A stretch of DNA of 8,632 bases from CAZXDS01 sp964639525 (GCA_964639525.1 CAZXDS010000149.1:1-8632); one strand, 5' to 3'; counted from the first letter of the stretch, positions 1-6,752 are shown. Notes: generated by a model from the sequence alone, not told the origin. Numbers and translations: made by a program.

Positions 1-1279
1 CGGAAATTGCTTTCGCCAATCCGCGAATGCTCATTTCATCGGCATTTTTTATATTGGGAACAATCAATCCATTCGGTTCAACTGCCACAGCAATGCCGAG
101 ATTTATATATTTTTTCATCAGAATATTTTCACCGTCAACCGATGCATTCATGAGTGGAAATTCTTTCAGTCCCCTAACTACTGCCGAGCAAATAAACGGC
201 ATATATGTTATTTTTATATTTTCTTCTTTTAACAGACGTTCTTTATTTTTTTGAATGAAGTTGTAAATATTTGTCATATCAACTTCCATCATTTCAGAAA
301 CGTGAACGGAAGTATCCCTGCTTTGAATCATGTGGTACATAATGCGCTTACGAATATTATTCATTGGAATTATTTCAACGCCCTCACCTTTTTGATAACT
401 TGGCTTAGCTGAGTATTGTATTTTACTTTCTTCTTTTACACTGCTGCTAATTTTACCTGAATTTCTATCAGCAACATATTTTAAAATATCTTTTTTATTC
501 ACTCTGCCGTTTAAACCGTTGCCTAAAATTGTTTCAAGTTCATCAAAAGAAACATTTTCTTTTCTTGCAATATTTAGAACTAACGGAGAATAAAATTTAT
601 TTGAATTTTTTACAGCACTGTCTTTTTTCAATGGTTTATTTTCAACTGATAGAATATCTTCTTCCACTTTTACAATATTTTCAGTTTCTTTAATTGCAGT
701 TGATTTCCTTTGTGCAATTTTTCCTGAAATGGATATTCGCGCAATAATATTTTCAACCTCAGTAGTTTCGTTCTCTTGAAAAAGAATTTCTGCCAAAGTC
801 CCCGAAACAGGAGATGGAACTTCCGTGTCAACTTTGTCGGTGCTTATTTCGAGCAATGTTTCATCTTTTTTTACAACATCACCAACTTTTTTGTACCATT
901 TGATAATAGTTCCTTCCATCACACTTTCGCCCATTTTAGGCATTGGAATATCAATTAAATCTATTTTACTCACTTTATTCTCCTTTTCAATATTTTCAAT
1001 TGCGAGCTTCCCTCCGGTAATTTCACCAACAACTGCATTTGATTCTGTTTCCAATATTGCAATTACCGAACCTACATCGGCGGTTTCATTTTCGTGTAAT
1101 TTAATTTCTGCAAGAACTCCATCGCTCGGCGCCGGAACTTCTGTATCCACTTTATCGGTGCTGATTTCAAAAATGATTTCATCTTTCTTAATGGAATCAC
1201 CAACATTTTTGTACCATTTAATCAGAGTTCCTTCCATTACACTTTCACCCATCTTGGGCATCAATATTTCTTCTTTCAT
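1..1279 (-). CDS. Dihydrolipoyl acyltransferase, E2 of a 2-oxoacid dehydrogenase complex (3' end outside window)
   Basis: E2 core of a 2-oxoacid dehydrogenase complex: it carries the acyl group on lipoyl-lysine and transfers it to CoA in the cytoplasm. The frame is open from ATG 1279 to base 1 (426 residues), so the C-terminus is missing. Domains seen: lipoyl domain 1 (about residues 7-77, ISTDKVDTEVP, lipoyl Lys43); lipoyl domain 2 (113-183, Lys149); a charged linker; a peripheral subunit-binding domain (231-269, SPLVLNIARKE ... GLNGRVNKKDI); and the start of the acyltransferase domain (from about 303, IRKRIMYHMIQS, then MEVDMTNI). The catalytic His motif near the C-terminus lies outside the window. 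GGAG sits 9 nt before the ATG, and the gene starts 20 nt after the E1 stop, so the two are co-transcribed. TDKVD rather than TDKA favours branched-chain or 2-oxoglutarate type over pyruvate type; substrate is not proven. Confidence 0.95.
   Translation of the reverse strand, partial: MKEEILMPKMGESVMEGTLIKWYKNVGDSIKKDEIIFEISTDKVDTEVPAPSDGVLAEIKLHENETADVGSVIAILETESNAVVGEITGGKLAIENIEKENKVSKIDLIDIPMPKMGESVMEGTIIKWYKKVGDVVKKDETLLEISTDKVDTEVPSPVSGTLAEILFQENETTEVENIIARISISGKIAQRKSTAIKETENIVKVEEDILSVENKPLKKDSAVKNSNKFYSPLVLNIARKENVSFDELETILGNGLNGRVNKKDILKYVADRNSGKISSSVKEESKIQYSAKPSYQKGEGVEIIPMNNIRKRIMYHMIQSRDTSVHVSEMMEVDMTNIYNFIQKNKERLLKEENIKITYMPFICSAVVRGLKEFPLMNASVDGENILMKKYINLGIAVAVEPNGLIVPNIKNADEMSIRGLAKAIS
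731..1261 (-). repeat. Tandem lipoyl-domain coding repeat inside E2
   Basis: Two copies of the lipoyl-domain coding sequence (1049-1261 and 731-943) lie 318 bp apart in the same frame. About 49 of 71 residues match by eye, and the blocks GESVMEGT, IKWYK and EISTDKVDTEVP are identical. The DNA differs at many synonymous sites (for example ATGCCCAAG against ATGCCTAAA), so the duplication is old and the protein is under selection. Multiple lipoyl domains are common in E2 proteins. Confidence 0.9.
971..985 (-). promoter_or_regulatory. Possible internal ribosome binding site and GTG start before lipoyl domain 2
   Basis: On the minus strand AAGGAG (980-985) is followed by a 6-nt spacer and an in-frame GTG (971-973, residue 103). 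The sequence that follows reads VSKIDLIDIPMPKMGE, which looks like a natural N-terminus for a one-lipoyl-domain E2. This is a better Shine-Dalgarno than the one for the full-length start. It could give a shorter isoform or be a relic of an ancestral start; whether it is used cannot be seen from sequence. Confidence 0.4.
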
Positions 1280-1299
1280 CTATTAGTTCTCCGTTATTA

Positions 1300-3393
1300 C
1301 TAATATGCAAGCAGTTCTTTTAATTCAGTATAAATTCTGTCTCTCGTTGGGAGAACAGTTCTCTCAATGTCATGTTGAAACGGAACAAACGCATCAAGAG
1401 CAGCAATTCTTTTAATTGGTCCGTCAAGATATTCAAAAGAATTATCTGCAATGCGTGCAGCAATTTCAGCACCAAAGCCTGCTGTTAAAGTATCCTCGTG
1501 AACAACAACAGCCTTTCCGGTTTTTCTAATCGAATTATAAATCGTTTCTTCATCCAATGGATTGATTGTTCTAATATCAACAATTTCAATAGAGTATCCT
1601 TCTTCCGATAATTTTTTTGCGGCAAAATTTGATTCGTGAACCATTGCCCCATAAGTAACAACAGTCAAATCATTCCCTTCGCGAAAAACATGAGCCTTGC
1701 CGAATGGTAAAAGATAATTTTCATCAGGTTCAAGAGAATTAGCATAAGACTGGCGATATAACGCTTTATGCTCAAGAAAAAGGACAGGATCGTTTAATCT
1801 TAACGCAGTTTTCAAAAGTCCTTTTGCATCGGCTGCATTGGACGGATAGGCAATTAAAATTCCCGGAATGTGAGCATAAAACCCTTCAATGTTTTGACTG
1901 TGGTAGAGCCCTCCGCCAATAAATCCGCCTACAGGAACTCTTGTAACAACAGGAGCAGACCAAGCATTGTTTGAACGATAACGATAAGTTGCAAGTTCAT
2001 TTCTCATCTGCATAAATGCAGGAAATATATAATCGCCAAACTGAATTTCAACACACGGCTTCACTCCCGAAAGTGCCATCCCTATTGCAACGCCTTCAAC
2101 ACTGGCTTCGGCTAACGGAGAATTAAAAACCCTATCAGTTCCAAACTTTGTGGAAAGCCCTTTAGTTGCAGTAAAAACACCGCCTTTCCCGTCGGCAATA
2201 TCCTCGCCGAAAACGAACATTTTATCATTCCTTGCCATCTCTTCGTGAAGTGCGTGATTTATTGCATCTACCATAACAATTTTATTACCATTCGGTTCCG
2301 CATTTTCGTAATCAAGTTCATCTATTAATCCGCTTTCGTCAAGCACAAATCGGGCGGCTGTTTCAGGTTTTGGGTCAGACTGCTGAAGTCCCCATTCCGC
2401 TACTTCATCCGCTTCTTTATGAGCAGCCGTCCTCATTTGTTCAAATTCATTTTGAGTTAAATATTTTTTGCTAATCAGCAAACTTGCTAACTTTTCTATT
2501 GGATCATTTTTTAAATCCTCTTCGAGAGATTCTTTGGGTCGGTATTTTTTTTGGTCATCTGAAGACGAATGCGAAAATAAACGTACCGTGTGAGCTTCAA
2601 TTAATACGGGACCATTTCCGGCTTTGGCATGCTCGCAAGCCTTTTTTGCAGTTTCTTTCATTGTTAAATAATCGGTTCCGTCAACTTCCAAAACCAATAA
2701 ATTATAATACCCCTTCACCATCTCACCAATGGAAGCGTTTTTTCCACCTGATTGATCTTGCACCGGAACGGAAATTGCCCACTTATTATTTTGAATTACA
2801 AAAACAACCGGAGCCTTTTCACGAGCTGCCCAATTAAGTGCTTCATGGAATTCACCTTGACTTGTTGTTCCTTCACCTGAACTTACATAAACAACCCTTT
2901 TCTCTCCTTGCTTTTGATATGCTAAAGCAGTTCCGACAGCTTGCAAAAATTGCGTGCCGGTAGGGCTTGATTGTGAAGGAATATTTAACCTTTTTGAACC
3001 CCAGTGATTTGGCATCTGGCGACCGCCGTTTGCCGGATCATCAGCCTTGCCGAGCATTTCAAGTATTATTTCTTTGTTAGTTACACCGAGTGCCATTATG
3101 AAAGACATATCGCGATAATATGGATACGCCCAGTCAACACCCGATTCTAAAACTTCGCCAAATGCAACTTGCGTGGCTTCGTGTCCCGCGCCGGCAATTA
3201 AAAATCCGGCTTTGCCTTGCTTAAGTAAGGTAAGAATTTTGTGATCCAATTCTCGCGAAGAAACCATTGTATTTAAACCTTTCAAAAGTTCTTCTTTTGA
3301 AAAATTTTTCAATAGTTTATTGTTCAATTTATTTGGTATTGTATGTTTGGTGCTGCTTGCTGACTTATTCTTTTCGTTTTCTTCAGTTGTCAT
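1300..3393 (-). CDS. Fused alpha-beta 2-oxoacid dehydrogenase E1 (likely branched-chain type)
   Basis: Thiamine-diphosphate-dependent E1 that decarboxylates a 2-oxoacid and reductively acylates the lipoyl group of E2. At 697 residues it joins what are usually separate alpha and beta subunits. Alpha half (about 30-340): GAGHEA with His71, YPYYRD at 90-95, cofactor motif SGEGTTSQGEFHEALN ... NNKWAIS (172-207), and the loop HSSSDDQKKYR (275-285). Beta half (about 370-697): GEDIADGKGG (396-405), PLAEASVEGVAIGMA (426-440) with the cofactor-activating Glu region, YHSQNIE (497-503), and a C-terminal transketolase-type domain (DIRTINPLD, HED). HSxSDD...YR resembles branched-chain rather than pyruvate enzymes, so 2-oxoisovalerate is the likelier substrate, though pyruvate is not excluded. 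GEG replaces the textbook GDG. The ATG is supported by AAGGA 7 nt upstream; the first 25 or so residues are polar and poorly conserved. Confidence 0.93.
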   Translation of the reverse strand: MTTEENEKNKSASSTKHTIPNKLNNKLLKNFSKEELLKGLNTMVSSRELDHKILTLLKQGKAGFLIAGAGHEATQVAFGEVLESGVDWAYPYYRDMSFIMALGVTNKEIILEMLGKADDPANGGRQMPNHWGSKRLNIPSQSSPTGTQFLQAVGTALAYQKQGEKRVVYVSSGEGTTSQGEFHEALNWAAREKAPVVFVIQNNKWAISVPVQDQSGGKNASIGEMVKGYYNLLVLEVDGTDYLTMKETAKKACEHAKAGNGPVLIEAHTVRLFSHSSSDDQKKYRPKESLEEDLKNDPIEKLASLLISKKYLTQNEFEQMRTAAHKEADEVAEWGLQQSDPKPETAARFVLDESGLIDELDYENAEPNGNKIVMVDAINHALHEEMARNDKMFVFGEDIADGKGGVFTATKGLSTKFGTDRVFNSPLAEASVEGVAIGMALSGVKPCVEIQFGDYIFPAFMQMRNELATYRYRSNNAWSAPVVTRVPVGGFIGGGLYHSQNIEGFYAHIPGILIAYPSNAADAKGLLKTALRLNDPVLFLEHKALYRQSYANSLEPDENYLLPFGKAHVFREGNDLTVVTYGAMVHESNFAAKKLSEEGYSIEIVDIRTINPLDEETIYNSIRKTGKAVVVHEDTLTAGFGAEIAARIADNSFEYLDGPIKRIAALDAFVPFQHDIERTVLPTRDRIYTELKELLAY

Positions 3394-3400
3394 TTATTTT

Positions 3401-3405
3401 TCCTT
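3401..3405 (-). promoter_or_regulatory. Ribosome binding site of the E1 gene
   Basis: AAGGA on the minus strand, 7 nt before ATG 3393. It fixes the E1 start. The 116-nt gap between lipB and E1 (3394-3509) is very AT-rich and could hold a secondary promoter: TATAAT is readable on the minus strand, but no good -35 partner is visible. Confidence 0.6.
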
Positions 3406-3509
3406 TCTACCTTTCATGCTAATGTTCATTATTACTTACAAATAAACATAATAATATTTTAGTCTCATTATAATTTGTAAATAAGTTAATCTGAAAACAT
3501 AGTAATATG

Positions 3510-4160
3510 TTAACAGCTAATTTCATAATCAAATAGTTCAATAAAATTATTTAATATATTATTTTTTATTTCTTGAATATCAAAATTATTATTTAGTTCT
3601 TTTTGCAATGATGTAACTTCCTTGTCTCTAATTCCGCAGGGAATAATTCCATTGAATAGTGACAAATCCGTATTCACGTTAAACGCAAAACCGTGCATTG
3701 TAATCCATCTGCTGACTTTGATGCCGATAGCACAAATTTTCCTATCTTCAATCCACACACCGGTAAGCCCCTCTTTTCTCCCGGCAGCCAATCCATAATC
3801 AGAACACGTTTGAATAATAACTTCTTCCAAATTTCTAAGATATAGATGAGTATCTTTTTTCCAATTGTTCAAATCGATAATGGGATAACCGACAATTTGT
3901 CCCGGTCCGTGATAAGTAATATCACCGCCTCTGTCAATATCATAAATTGAAAAATTATTTTCTTTTAAAAATTTTTCGGTTCCAACTAAATTACTTCTGT
4001 CAGCAATCTTACCAAGAGTATATGTATTTGGATGCTCCAATAAAAGTAAGGTGTCTTTTATTTCATTTTTCCTTCTTTGCTCAAACAACTTATGCTGCAA
4101 ATCCCACGCTGCCTTGTAATTGATAAATCCTAAATCTTTAAAATCTAATGTTCTTTGCAA
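3510..4160 (-). CDS. lipB: Lipoyl(octanoyl) transferase LipB
   Basis: Transfers octanoate from acyl carrier protein to the lipoyl-domain lysine of E2-type proteins, the first step of de novo lipoate synthesis; LipA then adds sulfur. The 216 residues match the usual family length. Visible motifs are LLLLEHPNTYTLGK (38-51), RGGDITYHGPGQ (77-88), the catalytic Lys in AIGIKVSRW (Lys148), HGFAFNVNTDL (156-166) and the catalytic Cys in IIPCGI (Cys175). The start is TTG at 4158-4160: an in-frame TAA lies three codons upstream and the first ATG would fall far inside the fold. GGAAG (4170-4174) is 9 nt upstream. It sits 25 nt after lpdA and before E1/E2, so it is placed to modify the E2 encoded in the same block. 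Confidence 0.95.
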   Translation of the reverse strand: MQRTLDFKDLGFINYKAAWDLQHKLFEQRRKNEIKDTLLLLEHPNTYTLGKIADRSNLVGTEKFLKENNFSIYDIDRGGDITYHGPGQIVGYPIIDLNNWKKDTHLYLRNLEEVIIQTCSDYGLAAGRKEGLTGVWIEDRKICAIGIKVSRWITMHGFAFNVNTDLSLFNGIIPCGIRDKEVTSLQKELNNNFDIQEIKNNILNNFIELFDYEISC

Positions 4161-4169
4161 AATAAGTTA

Positions 4170-4174
4170 CTTCC
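4170..4174 (-). promoter_or_regulatory. Ribosome binding site deciding the TTG start of lipB
   Basis: GGAAG on the minus strand, 9 nt before TTG 4160. With the in-frame TAA just upstream it leaves TTG (or the ATT directly before it) as the only sensible initiation point for a full-length LipB. Confidence 0.5.
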
Positions 4175-4185
4175 AATTTTTAATT

Positions 4186-5589
4186 TTAGATATTTATAGA
4201 TCCATCATACGCATTTGCTGCAGCTTCCATAATTGATTCCGAAAGTGTCGGGTGTGCATGAACGGTTTGTGCAAACGATTCAAATGTAGCTTCGAGTGAT
4301 TTTCCCAATCCGATTTCGGCAATCAATTCAGTCGCTTCAGGTCCAATAATATGCGCACCGAGAAGTTCACCGTATTTAGCATCGAAAATCATTTTAACAA
4401 AACCTTCCCGCTCTCCGATAGCAACAGATTTTCCGCTTGCCGAAAACGGGAATTTCCCGACTTTAATTTCGTAACCGTTTTCTTTCGCTTTTTGCTCTGT
4501 CATTCCAATACTCCCTATTTGCGGCTGTGCATAAGTGCAACCTGGAATTGAATCATAATCTAAAGAAGAAACGTCCAAACCCTTCATTTTTTCAACACAG
4601 TGAATTCCTTCAAATGAAGCAACATGAGCAAGCCACGGCGGCCCAATAACATCGCCAATTGCAAATACGTTAGGAACATTTGTTTGATATGTTTCTTTAT
4701 CAACTTTAATATGATTTTTAAACAACTCTACACCGATTTTATCAAGTCCGAATCCTTCAACATTTCCGATAACACCAATTGCATTTAAAACGATATCCGC
4801 ATTTAATTCAATTTTCTTGCCTTTCTTATCAATTAAAACTTTAACTTTTTTATTATTAACTTTTGCTTTTTCAACCTTTGTACCGGTATATAAATTTATT
4901 TTTCTTTTCTTAAAACTTCTTGCCAAAGTTGTTGAGACTTCCTTATCCTCAACAGGCACAATATTATCAAGCATTTCAATGATTGTAACCTTTGTGCCGT
5001 AAACGGAATAGAAATACGCAAACTCAACACCGATTGCTCCGCCGCCGATAATAATCATTTCCTTTGGTAATTTGGGCAAGCTCATTGCTTCTTTGCTTGT
5101 GATAATAAACTCACGGTCAACAGGAATTGTAGGAATGGTTTTTGTCTGAGCACCTGTTGCAATAATTATTTTATCAGCTTCAACTGTTTCCGCAACTTTT
5201 CCATTTTCGTCAGATATTTCAATTTTATTTTTTGTGATAAATTTCCCGAAACCTTTAATCCGGTCTATTTTATTCTTACGCATCAAATATTCAACACCGT
5301 TCACAACCTTTTCAGATACACCTCTGCTTCGCCGAATAATTTTTTGAAAATCAAAAGTTAAACCTTCAACTTTCATCCCAAACTCATCGGCTCTGTTTTT
5401 TATTACATCATATAACTCGGCATTTTTTAACAATGATTTGGTAGGAATGCAGCCCCAGTTTAAGCAAACGCCTCCGAGATTTCCTTTATCAATAATAACA
5501 GTTTTGTAGCCAAGCTGTGAAGCACGAATTGCAGCAACATATCCGCCCGGTCCACCGCCAAGAATAGCTAAATCATACCTTTTTGTCAT
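4186..5589 (-). CDS. lpdA: Dihydrolipoamide dehydrogenase (E3)
   Basis: FAD-dependent E3 that reoxidises dihydrolipoyl groups of E2 (and of glycine cleavage H protein) and passes electrons to NAD+. At 467 residues it has the normal family length. Seen in order: FAD-binding GGGPGGY (11-17), redox disulfide GGVCLNWGCIPTK (Cys42 and Cys47), ATG motif IIIATGA (141-147), NAD-binding GGGAIGVEFA (182-191) ending in an acidic residue at the second strand (IIE, 203-205) as expected for NAD+, second FAD motif FAIGDVIG (309-316), and the C-terminal dimer/active-site motif HAHPTLSE with the His446-Glu451 pair. The start ATG has only a weak A-rich leader (AAAGTGAT), and in-frame TGA and TAA lie directly upstream, so no longer start is possible. 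It is the first gene of the minus-strand block. A structured repeat lies about 80 nt upstream. Confidence 0.97.
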   Translation of the reverse strand: MTKRYDLAILGGGPGGYVAAIRASQLGYKTVIIDKGNLGGVCLNWGCIPTKSLLKNAELYDVIKNRADEFGMKVEGLTFDFQKIIRRSRGVSEKVVNGVEYLMRKNKIDRIKGFGKFITKNKIEISDENGKVAETVEADKIIIATGAQTKTIPTIPVDREFIITSKEAMSLPKLPKEMIIIGGGAIGVEFAYFYSVYGTKVTIIEMLDNIVPVEDKEVSTTLARSFKKRKINLYTGTKVEKAKVNNKKVKVLIDKKGKKIELNADIVLNAIGVIGNVEGFGLDKIGVELFKNHIKVDKETYQTNVPNVFAIGDVIGPPWLAHVASFEGIHCVEKMKGLDVSSLDYDSIPGCTYAQPQIGSIGMTEQKAKENGYEIKVGKFPFSASGKSVAIGEREGFVKMIFDAKYGELLGAHIIGPEATELIAEIGLGKSLEATFESFAQTVHAHPTLSESIMEAAANAYDGSINI

Positions 5590-5660
5590 TTTTTATCACT
5601 TTTTCATTTTTTAAAAGATTTTAAATATACAGAAGAATTGACTGAAAAGGAATTGAAATA

Positions 5661-5818
5661 TCACAATACAGCGATTCAGAGTCAAAATTTCCGTAACACA
5701 GATTAATAATCTGTGTTACAGAAATATGGCAAATTTAATCGGAAAAATATTTTTTTATATACTCTTAACGTGTTGTTTTTTGTAATCTTAATTTTGACCC
5801 CGAATCGCTGTCACAATA
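5661..5818. mobile_element. MITE-like element with terminal inverted repeats and flanking direct repeat
   Basis: The 343-nt gap 5590-5932 contains this element. Its ends at 5668-5689 and 5790-5811 are inverted repeats of 22 bp with two mismatches (left begins ACAGCGATTC and ends GTCAAAATT). The direct repeat TCACAATA occurs at 5661-5668 and 5811-5818; it overlaps the outermost base of each inverted repeat, leaving CACAAT as a likely 6-bp target-site duplication (up to 8 bp if read broadly). The interior has no open reading frame and holds a long palindrome. This is the anatomy of a miniature inverted-repeat transposable element. The alternative is a structured leader RNA of lpdA, because the element ends about 80 nt before its start. 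The transposase family is not identifiable from this copy. Confidence 0.6.
5687..5725. repeat. Long palindrome inside the element upstream of lpdA
   Basis: A perfect 13-bp inverted repeat (GTAACACAGATTA at 5693-5705 and its complement at 5707-5719) surrounds a single central A. After one C/A mismatch (5692 against 5720) it continues for five more pairs (5687-5691 with 5721-5725). On the minus-strand transcript the mismatch becomes a G-U pair, giving a nearly unbroken 19-bp hairpin. No T-tract follows, so it is not a classical terminator in either direction. Confidence 0.8.
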
Positions 5819-5906
5819 TGTCTGATTTGGATTTTCTTTACATAATTAGATTTTAAAAGGAAGTAATCTTAAAGATAAATAATATTTTTTCAGTTGGTTA
5901 CAAACA

Positions 5907-5923
5907 GCGGATTGGAAATCCGC
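5907..5923. repeat. Small REP-like palindrome after the endonuclease III family gene
   Basis: GCGGATT, loop GGA, AATCCGC: a perfect 7-bp stem, GC-rich against an AT-rich background, lying 9 nt past the stop of the minus-strand glycosylase gene. Read on the minus strand it is followed by TGTTTGT, so it may act as a weak terminator or mRNA 3' end. Its flanks (GTTACAAACA before, CTTACAA after) resemble each other. Short intergenic palindromes of this type are often dispersed repeats; copy number elsewhere cannot be seen here. Confidence 0.6.
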
Positions 5924-5932
5924 CTTACAATT

Positions 5933-6658
5933 TTATGATTTAATATTATCCAACAACATAAAGCTTTTCTTATTTGCAGCCCTTTTATTCTCTAGTAGCT
6001 TTCCTTCAAAACGGCAAACTTTTTGTAACGGACAAATTCCACATGATGGATTTTTGGGCGTGCAAATTTCTCTTCCCAAACGAATTAAATTTGTATGAAA
6101 TGAGTGTGCAATTTTGGGTGGGAAATTTTCATTTAAAAGAAAAAAGGTTTTGTCTCTATTCGCTGCCGAGACAACACCGAGTCTGTTTACTGTTCTGAAA
6201 AGATGTGTATCAACCGGGCAAACATCTCTATCCAATGAAAAAAGCAAAACACAACTTGCAGTTTTAACACCAATTCCTTTGAAAGATGTTAACTGTTTTA
6301 TTGCCGATAAATTATCAATGGTTCTAATATTCTCAAGAGAAATATTTCCGTTTTCTTTGTACAGCGAAGTTAAAAAATTTTTTATAGCGGCAGATTTTTG
6401 TTTACCGAGTCCTGCAATTTTAATCTCCTTTTCAATTGCGAATAAACTTGCATCTTTAATTGCTTCCCACGTTTGAAATTTATTTTTAAGATTGTTATAA
6501 GCTTTGTAGGAATTATTATCGTTTGTGTTTTGCGAAAGTATTGTGCCGATTGTCATTTCAACCGGGTCGGGTAATTTTTTATTTCGTTTTGGAATGCCAA
6601 AATAATTGATTAACAATTTATTAATTTTTATAACTTTATTTATTTGAATTTTATCCAT
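5933..6658 (-). CDS. nth: Endonuclease III family DNA glycosylase/AP lyase (HhH-GPD, 4Fe-4S)
   Basis: Base-excision repair enzyme that removes damaged bases and cuts the abasic site. The 241 residues are slightly longer than E. coli Nth because of short extensions at both ends. Seen: MTIGTILSQNTND (35-47, the region matching SAQATD of Nth), helix-hairpin-helix SFKGIGVKTASCVLLF (125-140) with the lyase Lys132, the catalytic Asp150 in CPVDTHLFRTVNRLG (147-161), and an intact iron-sulfur loop Cys199-X6-Cys206-X2-Cys209-X5-Cys215. Lys plus Asp predict a bifunctional glycosylase/lyase. LSQNTND is typical of a sister branch of Nth-like proteins, so oxidised pyrimidine, mismatch or other base specificity is open. 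The leader is A-rich with no clear Shine-Dalgarno. It is divergent from the mutase gene, 94 nt apart, and separated from lpdA by the 343-nt repeat-bearing gap, so probably its own unit. Confidence 0.9.
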   Translation of the reverse strand: MDKIQINKVIKINKLLINYFGIPKRNKKLPDPVEMTIGTILSQNTNDNNSYKAYNNLKNKFQTWEAIKDASLFAIEKEIKIAGLGKQKSAAIKNFLTSLYKENGNISLENIRTIDNLSAIKQLTSFKGIGVKTASCVLLFSLDRDVCPVDTHLFRTVNRLGVVSAANRDKTFFLLNENFPPKIAHSFHTNLIRLGREICTPKNPSCGICPLQKVCRFEGKLLENKRAANKKSFMLLDNIKS

Positions 6659-6701
6659 AATATTTTTTCTTTTTATTGTATTGTAAAAATAAGTAAAAAT
6701 A

Positions 6702-6729
6702 GTGAACTTGGTATTTTAATATTTATAAT
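6702..6729 (+). promoter_or_regulatory. Weak candidate promoter for the mutase gene
   Basis: TATAAT at 6724-6729 with a poor -35 match GTGAAC at 6702-6707 and a 16-nt spacer. The position would give a leader of under 20 nt that still includes the ribosome binding site. In DNA this AT-rich a TATAAT can occur by chance, so this is tentative. Confidence 0.2.
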
Positions 6730-6741
6730 TTTTAATATTTA

Positions 6742-6747
6742 AGAGGA
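6742..6747 (+). promoter_or_regulatory. Ribosome binding site of the mutase gene
   Basis: AGAGGA, 5 nt before ATG 6753. One of the clearest Shine-Dalgarno sequences in the window; it fixes the mutase start. Confidence 0.6.
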
Positions 6748-6752
6748 ATTTT

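Noticed and set aside
825..1286. Plus-strand open frame of 153 codons
   Set aside because: It is the antisense of the two lipoyl domains of E2; the repeat in the real protein makes the opposite strand open and internally repetitive. No RBS or family match.
5600..5640. Bacteroidota-type promoter (TAnnTTTG) for lpdA
   Set aside because: TATATTTA is present on the minus strand but lacks the final G and has no TTG at the right distance.
6114..6476. Plus-strand open frame of 120 codons within the glycosylase gene
   Set aside because: Antisense to an intact HhH-GPD protein with conserved Lys, Asp and four Cys.
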